NCBI GenBank assembly: GCA_964483985.1
Contig: CAZADS010000021.1
Location: 1 to 16,113 of the forward strand
Length of the DNA: 16,113 bases
From: CAZADS01 sp964483985
GTDB taxonomy: Bacteria > Pseudomonadota > Alphaproteobacteria > Thalassobaculales > Thalassobaculaceae
Direction: 5' to 3'
The notes beneath the pieces were generated by a model. It was not told the DNA's origin and ran no database searches. It saw only the letters and a program-made list of their open reading frames with translations. Positions within the stretch are counted from its first letter, which is position 1, and every line of letters begins with the position of its first letter. Below are positions 1 to 7,806 of the stretch, in pieces. A program made the position numbers and the translations under genes.

Positions 1-1296
1 TATGAACGCGCTGATCAATATACGGGTGGAAATTCGAGCTTTAGGACTTATACTAAAGGCAAGACTCTCAAAAAGATAGATGATCATACGCTCCAAATTA
101 TAACGAAAAAACCCTATCCATTGATGCCTAATGACACCACAACCGTTATGATCATGTCGAGTGAGGCTAAAGGATCCGGAGAGGCTGGAAAAAATAAAGG
201 TATATCGGCGAAGGATTTTAATAATGGCACGGCTGCGATTGGTTCTGGTCCGTATAAATTTGTTGAATGGAAAAAAGGGGATCGGCTGGTCTTAAAGAAA
301 TTCCATGGTTACAATGGTCCTATTGCCCAGCCCTGGGACAAGATTACATTCAAGTTCATCAAGGCCGAACCGGCCCGTGTCGCGGCTTTACTTGCTGGAG
401 ATGTGGACGCCATTGATAACGTTCCGACGACTGATATTGAGCGGTTGAAGACCAATAAAAAGGTTGCATTGAGTTCGGGCGTGTCGAACCGCGTTATTTA
501 CCTTCATATGGACCAGTTTAGGGACAACTCGCCCTTTGTTACGACCAAGGCAGGTAAACCTATGAACAAAAATCCTTTGAAAAATCCAAAAGTTCGTAAA
601 GCAATATCTATGATGATCAATCGAAAAGCTATTGTAGAACGTGTTATGGAAGGGATTGCAATTCCTGCTGGTCAATTACTCCCCGAAGGATTTTTTGGCC
701 GTTCTACTAACTTAAAGGTAGAAAAATTTGACCCAAAAGGGGCAAAAAAGCTGCTGGCAGAGGCAGGCTGGGGTGATGGATTTGGTTTAACTATTCATGG
801 GCCTAATGATCGCTATATTAATGATGCGAAGATATGCGAAGCAATTGGTCAGATGCTATCTGCGCAAGGTATTCCAACAAAAGTTGTAACGATGCCCAAA
901 AATGTCTTCTTTAAAAGAGCATCTAAAGGTGCTAAAGGCGGCCTCCCAGAATTTAGCTTTGTGTTGGTCGGTTGGGGATCGGGCACAGGAGAATCGTCGT
1001 CCCCAATCAAGTCTCTTTTAGCTACTCACGATAAATCAAAAGGAATGGGCGCCTCGAACCGCGGTCGTCACTCTGATCCGAGAGTAAATAAAATTTTAAA
1101 TCAGGCTCTGGCAACTGTTGACGATGCTAAAAGGGGAGCTTTGTTGGCCAAGGCTACCGATATTGCCATTGGAGAGAACACTGGCATAATTCCTTTGCAT
1201 TATCAGGTTAACACATGGGCAACCCGCAAAGGCTTAAAATTCGATCCTCGCGCAGATGAGCGAACTACTGGATATGATTACCTTCCAGTGAATTAG
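1..1296 (+). CDS. ABC transporter substrate-binding protein, family 5 (peptide/nickel/oligopeptide type), 5' partial
   Basis: This is the C-terminal 431 residues of a periplasmic solute-binding protein of the SBP_bac_5 (DppA/OppA/NikA) family. It captures the solute and hands it to the permease pair encoded next door. The frame is open from the first base of the window, so the signal peptide and N-terminal lobe lie upstream. Family hallmarks include a GSGPYKFVEWKKGDR-like stretch, a PARVAALLAGDVDA segment and a KNPKVRKAISMMINRKAIV segment. After these comes the usual FDPKGAKKLLAEAGW region and a C-terminus of the form IIPLHYQVNTWATRKGLKF. Full members run about 500-540 residues, so roughly 80-110 residues are missing. 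It is the first visible gene of a transporter operon and is followed by a strong stem-loop. The family is certain; the substrate (peptide, nickel chelate, cyclic amide or other) is not determined. Confidence 0.95.
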   Translation, partial: YERADQYTGGNSSFRTYTKGKTLKKIDDHTLQIITKKPYPLMPNDTTTVMIMSSEAKGSGEAGKNKGISAKDFNNGTAAIGSGPYKFVEWKKGDRLVLKKFHGYNGPIAQPWDKITFKFIKAEPARVAALLAGDVDAIDNVPTTDIERLKTNKKVALSSGVSNRVIYLHMDQFRDNSPFVTTKAGKPMNKNPLKNPKVRKAISMMINRKAIVERVMEGIAIPAGQLLPEGFFGRSTNLKVEKFDPKGAKKLLAEAGWGDGFGLTIHGPNDRYINDAKICEAIGQMLSAQGIPTKVVTMPKNVFFKRASKGAKGGLPEFSFVLVGWGSGTGESSSPIKSLLATHDKSKGMGASNRGRHSDPRVNKILNQALATVDDAKRGALLAKATDIAIGENTGIIPLHYQVNTWATRKGLKFDPRADERTTGYDYLPVN

Positions 1297-1306
1297 ATCT
1301 ATCGAT

Positions 1307-1337
1307 ACCCAAGGTCATAATAAAAGTGACCTTGGGT
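1307..1337 (+). promoter_or_regulatory. Perfect 11-bp stem-loop between binding-protein and permease genes
   Basis: ACCCAAGGTCA at 1307-1317 is the exact reverse complement of TGACCTTGGGT at 1327-1337, with a 9-nt A/T-rich loop. It begins 10 nt after the binding-protein stop. No T-run follows, so it is not a classical intrinsic terminator. In transporter operons a hairpin at this place commonly protects the upstream binding-protein message from 3' exonucleases or causes partial termination, giving excess binding protein over membrane parts. That role is inferred here from position and family habit. Confidence 0.65.
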
Positions 1338-1409
1338 TGCCAGTTGTCAACCTAGTTGGCAAAGCGTTTTCTTCGGTTTATCCATAACGCAAATAAAGCC
1401 TGGAAAATA

Positions 1410-2387
1410 ATGTCCGTATTTATCATTAGACGGTTGATGCAATCAGCTTTGGTCGTGCTGATTATGTCTTTTATTGTTTTCTCGGGCGTATTTATGATTG
1501 GTGATCCTGTAGAAATTTTGGTCAGTGATGATGCTGATCAAGAAGAGAGAGAACGAATGATAAAATCCATGGGGCTCGACAAGCCATTCATGGTCCAATA
1601 TGGAATTTTTATTTCAAATGCAGCAAGAGGGAATTTAGGAGACTCTTTTGTGTTTGATGAACCGGCGTTGCTTCTGATTTTGGATAGAATGCCTGCAACG
1701 ATGGAGTTGGCCATTGGTGCTCTTTTGATCGCGATCATTTTTGGCGTTCCACTCGGTATCTGGGCTGGATTAAAACCAGATTCTCTTGCATCTAAAAGCA
1801 TTATGACGGGATCCATTTTGGGTTTTAGCCTGCCAACGTTTTGGGTTGGTATAATGATGATCTTGTTGTTTGCTGTTGTTTTGGGTTGGCTTCCATCCAC
1901 TGGTAGGGGCGAGGTGCAGGTTATTCTTGGCATGCCTGTCAGCGTGTTCAGTTGGGATGGATTCAGTCACCTTTTATTGCCCGCGGTGAATTTGGCGTTA
2001 TTTAAACTATCTATGGTTATAAGGCTAGCACGGGCTGGGACACGAGAAGTAATGCATCAAGATTACATAAAATTTGCACGTGCCAAAGGATTGAAAGAAA
2101 CACGAATTATACTGGTACATGTTCTAAAGAATATCTTGATACCAGTAGTGACCGTCCTTGGATTAGAGTTTGGTGGTTTGGTCGCTTTTTCCGTGGTGAC
2201 CGAAACCGTCTTTGCCTGGCCTGGCATGGGAAAACTTCTAATAGATTCTATCGGTCTTTTAGACAGACCGATTATAGTGGCCTACCTAATGATTATTGTC
2301 TTTTTATTTGTGCTGATAAACCTGATAGTTGATATTCTATATTCTGTGTTGGATCCTAGAGTTCGCTTACAAGATATAAAATCATGA
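1410..2387 (+). CDS. dppB: ABC transporter inner-membrane permease, DppB/OppB type
   Basis: This is one of the two membrane subunits that form the translocation channel of the peptide/nickel-type importer. The 325-residue product starts with SVFIIRRLMQSALVVLIM, the usual amphipathic start plus first membrane helix of DppB. Further helices follow, including LAIGALLIAIIFGVPLGIWAG. The cytoplasmic EAA loop that docks on the ATPases is at about residues 218-246 (DYIKFARAKGLKETRII). The C-terminus LYSVLDPRVRLQD is typical. An in-frame TTG at 1356 would add 18 residues of non-family sequence. ATG 1410 fits the family N-terminus and has a GGA-rich stretch a few bases upstream. The stop overlaps the next start (ATGATGA), so the two permeases are translationally coupled. 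The family is certain; calling it dppB rather than oppB or nikB is by resemblance only. Confidence 0.93.
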   Translation: MSVFIIRRLMQSALVVLIMSFIVFSGVFMIGDPVEILVSDDADQEERERMIKSMGLDKPFMVQYGIFISNAARGNLGDSFVFDEPALLLILDRMPATMELAIGALLIAIIFGVPLGIWAGLKPDSLASKSIMTGSILGFSLPTFWVGIMMILLFAVVLGWLPSTGRGEVQVILGMPVSVFSWDGFSHLLLPAVNLALFKLSMVIRLARAGTREVMHQDYIKFARAKGLKETRIILVHVLKNILIPVVTVLGLEFGGLVAFSVVTETVFAWPGMGKLLIDSIGLLDRPIIVAYLMIIVFLFVLINLIVDILYSVLDPRVRLQDIKS

Positions 2388-3325
2388 TGACGGCAGATCC
2401 AATTTTACGAAATCAACAAAAGGGTGTGATTAAGTCCAAAGTTGACGAAAGTGTGGAAACACCCCTTAAGCGATTTGCTTCCGATTTTTGTGAATCAAGA
2501 TTAGCGGTTTTTGGATTTATTGTAATTTCGGTCATTACTTGTTTAGCTGTTATGGCACCGTTTTTATCGCCGACAGATCCGTATGATCTTGCCACGGTAA
2601 GTGTATTGGATAGTAGGTTGGCGCCGGGTGAAACAATGATGTCGGGCACAACAGCCTATTTAGGTACCGATGGTGCCGGTCGCGACATGGTAAGTGCAAT
2701 GATATACGGCTTGCGTATTAGCTTGGGTGTTGGAATAGGTAGCGGTGTAATAGCCATGATGATTGGCATTAGCGTGGGATTGTTATCTGCTTATGTAGGA
2801 GGTCGAATTGATACCTTGTTTATGCGAATAGTAGATATCCAACTCAGTTTCCCCGCAATCTTAGTGGCTCTTGTGCTTCTTGTGACACTTGGTAAAGGCG
2901 TGGACAAAACTATAATTGCCTTGGTTGTAGTTCAGTGGGCCTATTACGCTAGAACGATACGTGGAACTGCGTTGGTTGAGAGACGGCGCGAATATATTGA
3001 ATCCGCTATTTGTTTGGGGCTTTCTAAGAACCGAATAATGTTTCGGCATTTATTGCCAAACTGTTTAGCTCCTATGATTGTTGTCGGAACTATGCAAGTA
3101 GCCCATGCTATTTCGTTAGAGGCCACTTTATCTTTCCTTGGCCTTGGTATGCCTCAAACAGAGCCGTCGTTAGGGCGACTGATATCCAATGGTTTTGAAT
3201 ATATTTTGAGCGGAAAATATTGGATCAGTGTTTATCCAGGCATAGCATTATTGATAACAATCGTTAGTATAAACCTAGTGGGCGATCGATTGCGAGATGT
3301 CCTTAATCCGCGACTTCAGAGATGA
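2384..3325 (+). CDS. dppC: ABC transporter inner-membrane permease, DppC/OppC type
   Basis: This is the second membrane subunit of the importer, 313 residues long. A roughly 35-residue cytoplasmic N-terminal tail precedes the OppC_N-type first helix (SRLAVFGFIVISVITCLAVMA). After it comes the periplasmic LGTDGAGRDMVSAMIYGLRISLGVG motif that marks DppC proteins. The EAA loop is near residues 203-230 (EYIESAICLGLSKNRIMFRH). The C-terminus NLVGDRLRDVLNPRL is diagnostic of the family. Two adjacent ATGs (2384 and 2387) are possible starts. The first overlaps the dppB stop by four bases, as expected for coupled translation. It is followed after 16 bp by the first ATPase gene. I see no unusual features. 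Confidence 0.93.
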   Translation: MMTADPILRNQQKGVIKSKVDESVETPLKRFASDFCESRLAVFGFIVISVITCLAVMAPFLSPTDPYDLATVSVLDSRLAPGETMMSGTTAYLGTDGAGRDMVSAMIYGLRISLGVGIGSGVIAMMIGISVGLLSAYVGGRIDTLFMRIVDIQLSFPAILVALVLLVTLGKGVDKTIIALVVVQWAYYARTIRGTALVERRREYIESAICLGLSKNRIMFRHLLPNCLAPMIVVGTMQVAHAISLEATLSFLGLGMPQTEPSLGRLISNGFEYILSGKYWISVYPGIALLITIVSINLVGDRLRDVLNPRLQR

Positions 3326-3330
3326 ACTAC

Positions 3331-3335
3331 AGGTG
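3331..3335 (+). promoter_or_regulatory. Ribosome binding site deciding the dppD start
   Basis: AGGTG lies 6 nt before ATG 3342. The earlier in-frame ATG at 3297 sits inside dppC and would add 15 residues without family similarity. The later start is therefore preferred. Confidence 0.5.
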
Positions 3336-3341
3336 TTAAAA

Positions 3342-4322
3342 ATGTCTCCATCAGAAACCCCAACTCTTCAAGTCAAGGATCTCAGAACCTACTTTTTTAC
3401 TAAATCCGGAATAGCTAAAGCGGTGGACGGTGTAAGTTTTTCCATTGATAGAGGAAAAGTTTTGGGTCTTGTTGGTGAATCGGGATCAGGGAAAACGGTA
3501 ACGGGATTTTCAGTATTAGGTTTGGTTGATGAACCTGGCCGCGTGGTTAGTGGTGAAATTTTATATCGTGGGGAAAACTTGGTTACCGCATCTCCAAATA
3601 GGATGAGAGCTTTACGAGGTGTTAATATTTCGATGATATTTCAAGACCCTATGATGACTTTGAATCCAGTGCTACGGATAGATACACAAATGATAGAAGC
3701 TATTCAGGCTCATGAAGTTATCTCCACTAAGATAGCCCGACAGAGAGCTAGAGATGTATTGGGTCAGGTAGGAATCGCTTCTCCTGATGAAAGATTACGT
3801 TCATATCCTCATCAATTTTCAGGTGGAATGCGGCAACGGGTTGCTATTGCAATAGCGTTATTAAATAGGCCGGATTTGATTGTAGCAGATGAACCCACTA
3901 CTGCTCTAGACGTTACTATCCAAGGACAGATACTTTATGAGGTACAAAAACTTTGTTCTCAAACAGGTACGGCTTTGATCTGGATAACGCACGATCTTTC
4001 TGTAGTAGCGGGATTAGCAGATAAAATTTGTGTTATGTATGCTGGGAAGGTAGTAGAGGCGGGCACAGTTGATGATATTTTAGATAGGCCAATGCATCCG
4101 TATACGAATGGATTGATTCGTTCTGTCCCGAGCCGAAATCAGCGTGGTATTCCTTTAGCCCAAATTACTGGTATGGCGCCGTCCTTGCTTCAATTGCCAG
4201 ACGGTTGTTCCTTCCGTCCAAGATGTGATCGGGCTGACAATAAATGCATGGATATTCCAGATATTACAAATTATGAAAATGAGAGAAGATTGCGTTGCCA
4301 TAATCCGATTAAGTTAATTTGA
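3342..4322 (+). CDS. dppD: ABC transporter ATP-binding protein, DppD/OppD type
   Basis: This is the first of two ATPases that power the importer from the cytoplasmic side. The 326-residue product has a complete nucleotide-binding domain: Walker A GESGSGKT at 45-52, Q-loop FQDP around Gln101, ABC signature SGGMRQR at 160-166, Walker B VADEP with Asp183/Glu184, and the switch His217 (ITHD). The C-terminal extension carries the Cys-rich oligopeptide/dipeptide-transporter tail (GCSFRPRCDRADNKC, then RCHNP). In several DppD homologues this tail binds an iron-sulfur cluster. The start at ATG 3342 is chosen over 3297 because of a better ribosome site and family alignment. The gap to dppF is 13 bp. 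All catalytic motifs are intact. Confidence 0.94.
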   Translation: MSPSETPTLQVKDLRTYFFTKSGIAKAVDGVSFSIDRGKVLGLVGESGSGKTVTGFSVLGLVDEPGRVVSGEILYRGENLVTASPNRMRALRGVNISMIFQDPMMTLNPVLRIDTQMIEAIQAHEVISTKIARQRARDVLGQVGIASPDERLRSYPHQFSGGMRQRVAIAIALLNRPDLIVADEPTTALDVTIQGQILYEVQKLCSQTGTALIWITHDLSVVAGLADKICVMYAGKVVEAGTVDDILDRPMHPYTNGLIRSVPSRNQRGIPLAQITGMAPSLLQLPDGCSFRPRCDRADNKCMDIPDITNYENERRLRCHNPIKLI

Positions 4323-4335
4323 AGTTAGAAAACTA

Positions 4336-5355
4336 ATGTCTAAATTTATGATTAATGCCTCTCCAAATAACCCGATAATCGCTATTGAAGGTCTTTCTAA
4401 AAAATTTGTAAAATATTTAGATTTGGCAGGATTAATTGCTCAAAAATTGGGTGCGGAAGTAAGAGAGGAAGTCGTACATGCAGTGGATGGAGTTACTCTT
4501 GAAATTTTAGATGGAGAAGTGGTAGGACTTGTTGGAGAATCAGGGTGTGGAAAATCCACGCTTGGTCGTTTGGTGGCGGGAGTGCATCAACCTAGTAGTG
4601 GGAAGGTTTATTTCAGAGGTAAAGACGTAGCAAAGTTGACGGGCTCAGAAGCACGGGAAGTTTCTCTTAAGATTCAAATGATTTTTCAAGATCCTATGAG
4701 TTCACTAAATCCTAGGTTGCGTGTAAACGATATAATTGGCGAGGCGCCCGTCGTTCATGGTGTGATTGATAAAAAAGAACTTGAGGAATATGTTGCTCAG
4801 ACTATGTTGAAGGTGGGTTTGGATCCCAGCTATGCTAAGCGGTATCCACATCAATTTTCAGGAGGACAGCGTCAACGGATAGGTATTGCCCGAGCACTTG
4901 CCGTGCAACCGGATTTTTTGGTTTGTGATGAATCGGTAGCAGCATTAGATGTTTCAATCCAAGCTCAAGTGCTGAATCTCTTTATGGCACTCCGAGAGGA
5001 ATTAAATTTAACCTACTTATTTATAAGTCACGATCTTGGTGTAGTAGAACATCTAAGTGATCGGGTAGTAATCATGTATTTGGGTCGTATAGTTGAGATA
5101 GCGCCGACCGAATTGCTCTTTTCTGCTCCTAATCATCCTTACACGGCGGCGTTGTTAGCTGAAGTGCCAAGGCTTGAAACTCGGCAAAGAACGTTCGCCC
5201 CGGTTAAGGGAGAAATTCCATCTCCGATTGATCCTCCACGTGGCTGTCATTTCCATCCGCGATGCCCAAAAGCTATTCCTCGTTGTGGCGAACAAATACC
5301 TCTTTTACGAGAAATCGCTCCCCGTCGTTTTTCGGCTTGTCATCTCAATGATTAG
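4336..5355 (+). CDS. dppF: ABC transporter ATP-binding protein, DppF/OppF type
   Basis: This is the second ATPase of the importer, 339 residues, and pairs with DppD to form the nucleotide-binding heterodimer. Motifs: Walker A GESGCGKST at 67-75, Q-loop at Gln118 (FQDPMSSLNPRL), ABC signature SGGQRQR at 175-181, Walker B VCDES with Asp198/Glu199, and switch His232 (ISHDLGVVE). The C-terminal Cys-containing tail (GCHFHPRCPKAIPRC, ending ACHLND) is intact. The position after the catalytic Glu is Ser rather than Pro. DppF proteins often vary here, so I do not read this as a defect. A 30-odd-residue stretch between strand 1 and Walker A (YLDLAGLIAQKLGAEVREE) is a usual DppF insertion. The Shine-Dalgarno match is weak. 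This is the last gene of the transporter operon before a 325-bp spacer. Confidence 0.94.
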   Translation: MSKFMINASPNNPIIAIEGLSKKFVKYLDLAGLIAQKLGAEVREEVVHAVDGVTLEILDGEVVGLVGESGCGKSTLGRLVAGVHQPSSGKVYFRGKDVAKLTGSEAREVSLKIQMIFQDPMSSLNPRLRVNDIIGEAPVVHGVIDKKELEEYVAQTMLKVGLDPSYAKRYPHQFSGGQRQRIGIARALAVQPDFLVCDESVAALDVSIQAQVLNLFMALREELNLTYLFISHDLGVVEHLSDRVVIMYLGRIVEIAPTELLFSAPNHPYTAALLAEVPRLETRQRTFAPVKGEIPSPIDPPRGCHFHPRCPKAIPRCGEQIPLLREIAPRRFSACHLND

Positions 5356-5550
5356 GGCAAGATTTCTTTGAACCTATTGATTAAAAAGTATGAGTAAATA
5401 TCAAATATTTTAAATGGATTCCCGATTTTGAATGAAAACCAAGAACAGCTGAAAATTAAAATAACCCATTGGTCAATTCTGTTTTTATTGAATTCGTTGC
5501 AATACTAAGGGTTTGTTTTTAATCTAAAGAGGGTTTTTTGAGTTTATGAT

Positions 5551-5580
5551 TTGACTAAATAAAGTTCACCCTTCTATGAA
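5551..5580 (+). promoter_or_regulatory. Weak sigma70-type promoter candidate for hyuA
   Basis: TTGACT (5551-5556) and TATGAA (5575-5580) are separated by 18 nt, matching 5 of 6 and 4 of 6 of the consensus hexamers. The spacer is AT-rich, so such matches are easy to find by chance. Position, about 100 bp ahead of the hyuA start, is reasonable. Confidence 0.25.
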
Positions 5581-5648
5581 TGCAATAAAAATAATCCCGG
5601 TCTTTTCGCGTGGATTAAATTTTTGGAATAGTACGGTTTGATTTCATG

Positions 5649-5660
5649 GGTATTTATACC
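5649..5660. promoter_or_regulatory. Operator-like inverted repeat GGTAT-TT-ATACC upstream of hyuA
   Basis: This is a perfect 5-bp inverted repeat around a 2-bp centre, 20 bp before the hyuA ATG and downstream of the promoter candidate. The GTAT-N2-ATAC core resembles the short dyads bound by GntR-family repressors, which often control catabolic operons. No regulator gene is in the window, so this is inference from the pattern only. Confidence 0.3.
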
Positions 5661-5671
5661 AACAATGAGCC

Positions 5672-5678
5672 GGGGTGA
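5672..5678 (+). promoter_or_regulatory. Ribosome binding site deciding the hyuA start
   Basis: GGGGTGA matches the anti-Shine-Dalgarno complement GAGGTGA with one mismatch and lies immediately before ATG 5681. A GTG at 5675, inside this site, is in frame but would leave no ribosome site of its own. ATG 5681 is therefore preferred. Confidence 0.5.
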
Positions 5679-5680
5679 TA

Positions 5681-7792
5681 ATGGTCGATGGAGAACCGAA
5701 AAAGCGTAGCGGCGTGATTAAACGAGTTGCTGCTGACATTGGGGGCACGTTTACGGATATTGCGGCAACAACTAATGATGGACGATTGCTTACATGGAAA
5801 GTACCGTCTACTCCTCAGAATTATGCTGACGCAGTAGTAGAAGGTATTGCTGAACTCTTTGAATATGAGGATGTTGAGGTCGATAACGTGGAGGAGGTAT
5901 TGCACGGTTGCACCGTAGCGACTAATGCCATTCTGGAACATAAAGGAGCAAAAACCGCACTCATCACTACTAAGGGCTTCCGGGATGTGCTTGAACTTCA
6001 AAGAATAAGAGTTCCCAAACTTTATGATCCACTTTATGAAAAACCGATACCACTGGTGCCTCGAAATTTGCGTTTTGAAGTCGCAGAGAGGTTAGCTGCC
6101 GATGGTAGCATTATAACCCCGGTGGATATTTCGGAAGTTGGATCTCTGATAGAACGGATTCGAGCAATTGACGTGGAAGCAGTTGCAGTGTGCTTTTTGC
6201 ACTCGTTTGTGAATGCCGCTCACGAGCGGCTAGTGGGTGAGATGCTTCGGGAGGCTATGCCGGATTGCTTTATTTCACTATCCGTGGATGTTTTGCCTCA
6301 AAAAAGAGAGTACGAACGCACCAGTACTACTACTATCAATGCCTATGTAGGACCTCCTGTCCGGCGGTATCTTCGGGCAATGATCAACCAGCTTAGGACT
6401 GCGCATATTTCCGGTAACTTGATGGTCATGCAATCCAACGGCGGAATTCTTGATGCAGAATCATGTCTAGAAAAACCGGCGCATATAGTGGAATGTGGTC
6501 CAGCAGCGGGAGTTGTGGGAGCCGGTTTTTTTTCGCGAAAAGCTGGTTTTGATAACGTTATTACACTCGATATGGGTGGAACAACGGCTAAGGCATCAGT
6601 CATAGAAAAAGGTGAACTTAGTCTAGCGGACGAGTATGAAGTAGGAGGCGGAATGTCCTCTTCCAGTGCGTTGGTAGGGCGTGGGGGATACGCACTTAAA
6701 CTACCAGTAATCGATATCGCTGAAGTGGGTGCTGGCGGAGGCAGTATAGCTTGGCTTGATCGGGCAGGATCACTTAAGATAGGGCCGGAAAGCGCAGGTG
6801 CTATACCCGGTCCAGCTTGTTATGGTTTGGGTAATGCAATGCCTACTGTTACTGACGCTAATCTAGTTTTAGGTTATCTCAATCAGGAATCTTTAGCCGA
6901 AGGTACCGTTCCGATCGATGTGTCACTGTCAGAGAGAGCGATTAAGGAAAAAATAGCTAAACCAATGCGGCGAGGGGTTTTGGAAACCGCCTACGGAATT
7001 CACACCGTTGCCAACGCGGCAATGATGCGTGCTGTTCGTGCAGTTACTACGTATCGCGGGCGAGACCCGAGGGACTTTACTTTGTTCGCGTTTGGGGGTG
7101 CGGGAGGTCTACATGCAGTCGATTTAGCCCGAACTTTAAGAATTGGAGAAGTTGTTATCCCCATAGCAGGCGGTGTATTTAGTGCGGTGGGTTTGTTATT
7201 CAGTAATCTTGAAGTTAATGAGACAGCACCCCTGCTATCTCTATTAAGGGAACTAAATTTGGAGCAGGCTGAGCAAGCCTTTGAGGATTTGATTAATCGT
7301 ATTACTACTACGATTGGAGGGAACCAAGCTAAAATTCAATTCCAAAGATTTGCGGATTTGCGTTTCCAAGGTCAAGCTTACGAATTGACTATTTCTTTTG
7401 GGGATGGGAGTTTAAACCAAGCGCTATTGAAAGATTTAGCACAACGTTTTGAAGCCCAGCATCTGGCTCGTTATGGGCACGCATTTTCCGGCGAGTTTCC
7501 TGTGGAGTTAGTCAATTTGCGGCTAGTAGGGACCCGTTTAGTCCAAACGGCCAGGGATATCCATTATATTCCCGAAAATTCTAAAAAAGAGTTTTTTCGG
7601 AGAGCTTATTTTGGGCCTGATATGGGCAACCATGATACACAAGTGATAAATCGAGGGGCGCTAACAAATGCTCCGCTTGCTGGGCCCCTTATTATAGAAG
7701 AGTACGAGGGTACGGCACTCGTGCCGCCAGATTGCAGTGCTCGGGTAGATAAGTTTGGCAACGTTATTATAACTGTACCGGAAAATTCCTAA
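5681..7792 (+). CDS. hyuA: Hydantoinase/oxoprolinase family subunit A (HyuA-type, ATP-dependent)
   Basis: This 703-residue cytoplasmic subunit contributes the ATP-binding actin-like (ASKHA) fold of an HyuA/HyuB enzyme. The family uses ATP to activate and hydrolyse cyclic amides such as N-methylhydantoin, 5-oxoproline or caprolactam; relatives in acetone and acetophenone carboxylases activate ketones. Visible motifs are the first phosphate loop DIGGTFTD at 19-26, the HGCTVATNAILEHKGAKTAL block, MQSNGG, CGPAAGVVGA, the second phosphate loop DMGGTTAK at 297-304, and FGGAGGLHAV from 471. Length and domain order (N-terminal, central, C-terminal) are normal for the family. hyuB follows after 14 bp. 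No acetone-carboxylase gamma-type small subunit is nearby, which favours a cyclic-amide hydrolase over a carboxylase. The exact substrate cannot be told. Confidence 0.92.
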   Translation: MVDGEPKKRSGVIKRVAADIGGTFTDIAATTNDGRLLTWKVPSTPQNYADAVVEGIAELFEYEDVEVDNVEEVLHGCTVATNAILEHKGAKTALITTKGFRDVLELQRIRVPKLYDPLYEKPIPLVPRNLRFEVAERLAADGSIITPVDISEVGSLIERIRAIDVEAVAVCFLHSFVNAAHERLVGEMLREAMPDCFISLSVDVLPQKREYERTSTTTINAYVGPPVRRYLRAMINQLRTAHISGNLMVMQSNGGILDAESCLEKPAHIVECGPAAGVVGAGFFSRKAGFDNVITLDMGGTTAKASVIEKGELSLADEYEVGGGMSSSSALVGRGGYALKLPVIDIAEVGAGGGSIAWLDRAGSLKIGPESAGAIPGPACYGLGNAMPTVTDANLVLGYLNQESLAEGTVPIDVSLSERAIKEKIAKPMRRGVLETAYGIHTVANAAMMRAVRAVTTYRGRDPRDFTLFAFGGAGGLHAVDLARTLRIGEVVIPIAGGVFSAVGLLFSNLEVNETAPLLSLLRELNLEQAEQAFEDLINRITTTIGGNQAKIQFQRFADLRFQGQAYELTISFGDGSLNQALLKDLAQRFEAQHLARYGHAFSGEFPVELVNLRLVGTRLVQTARDIHYIPENSKKEFFRRAYFGPDMGNHDTQVINRGALTNAPLAGPLIIEEYEGTALVPPDCSARVDKFGNVIITVPENS

Positions 7793-7806
7793 ATACGGGG
7801 GACGTA

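Larger units (their letters stand above)
5356..5680. other. AT-rich spacer between dppF and hyuA
   Basis: No gene is evident in these 325 bp. The only minus-strand open frame touching it runs mainly under hyuA. There is no strong intrinsic terminator. A weak AT-rich hairpin (TCAAT/ATTGA at 5473-5477 and 5487-5491) and T-rich tracts near 5515 and 5534 could give partial termination. The right half holds a weak promoter candidate and an operator-like inverted repeat, listed separately. Whether hyuA is transcribed from here or by read-through from the ABC operon is open. Confidence 0.6.

Noticed and set aside
388..675. Minus-strand open frame of 95 codons under the binding-protein gene
   Set aside because: It lies wholly inside a clear family-5 binding protein on the other strand and has no family features of its own.
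4921..4935. Walker B of DppF reads CDES instead of the common DEP form
   Set aside because: The catalytic Asp and Glu are intact, and residue variation at the next position is common in DppF proteins, so it is not a sign of inactivity.
5654..6001. Minus-strand open frame of 115 codons under the start of hyuA
   Set aside because: It overlaps the conserved N-terminal ATP-binding domain of hyuA and its translation resembles no family.
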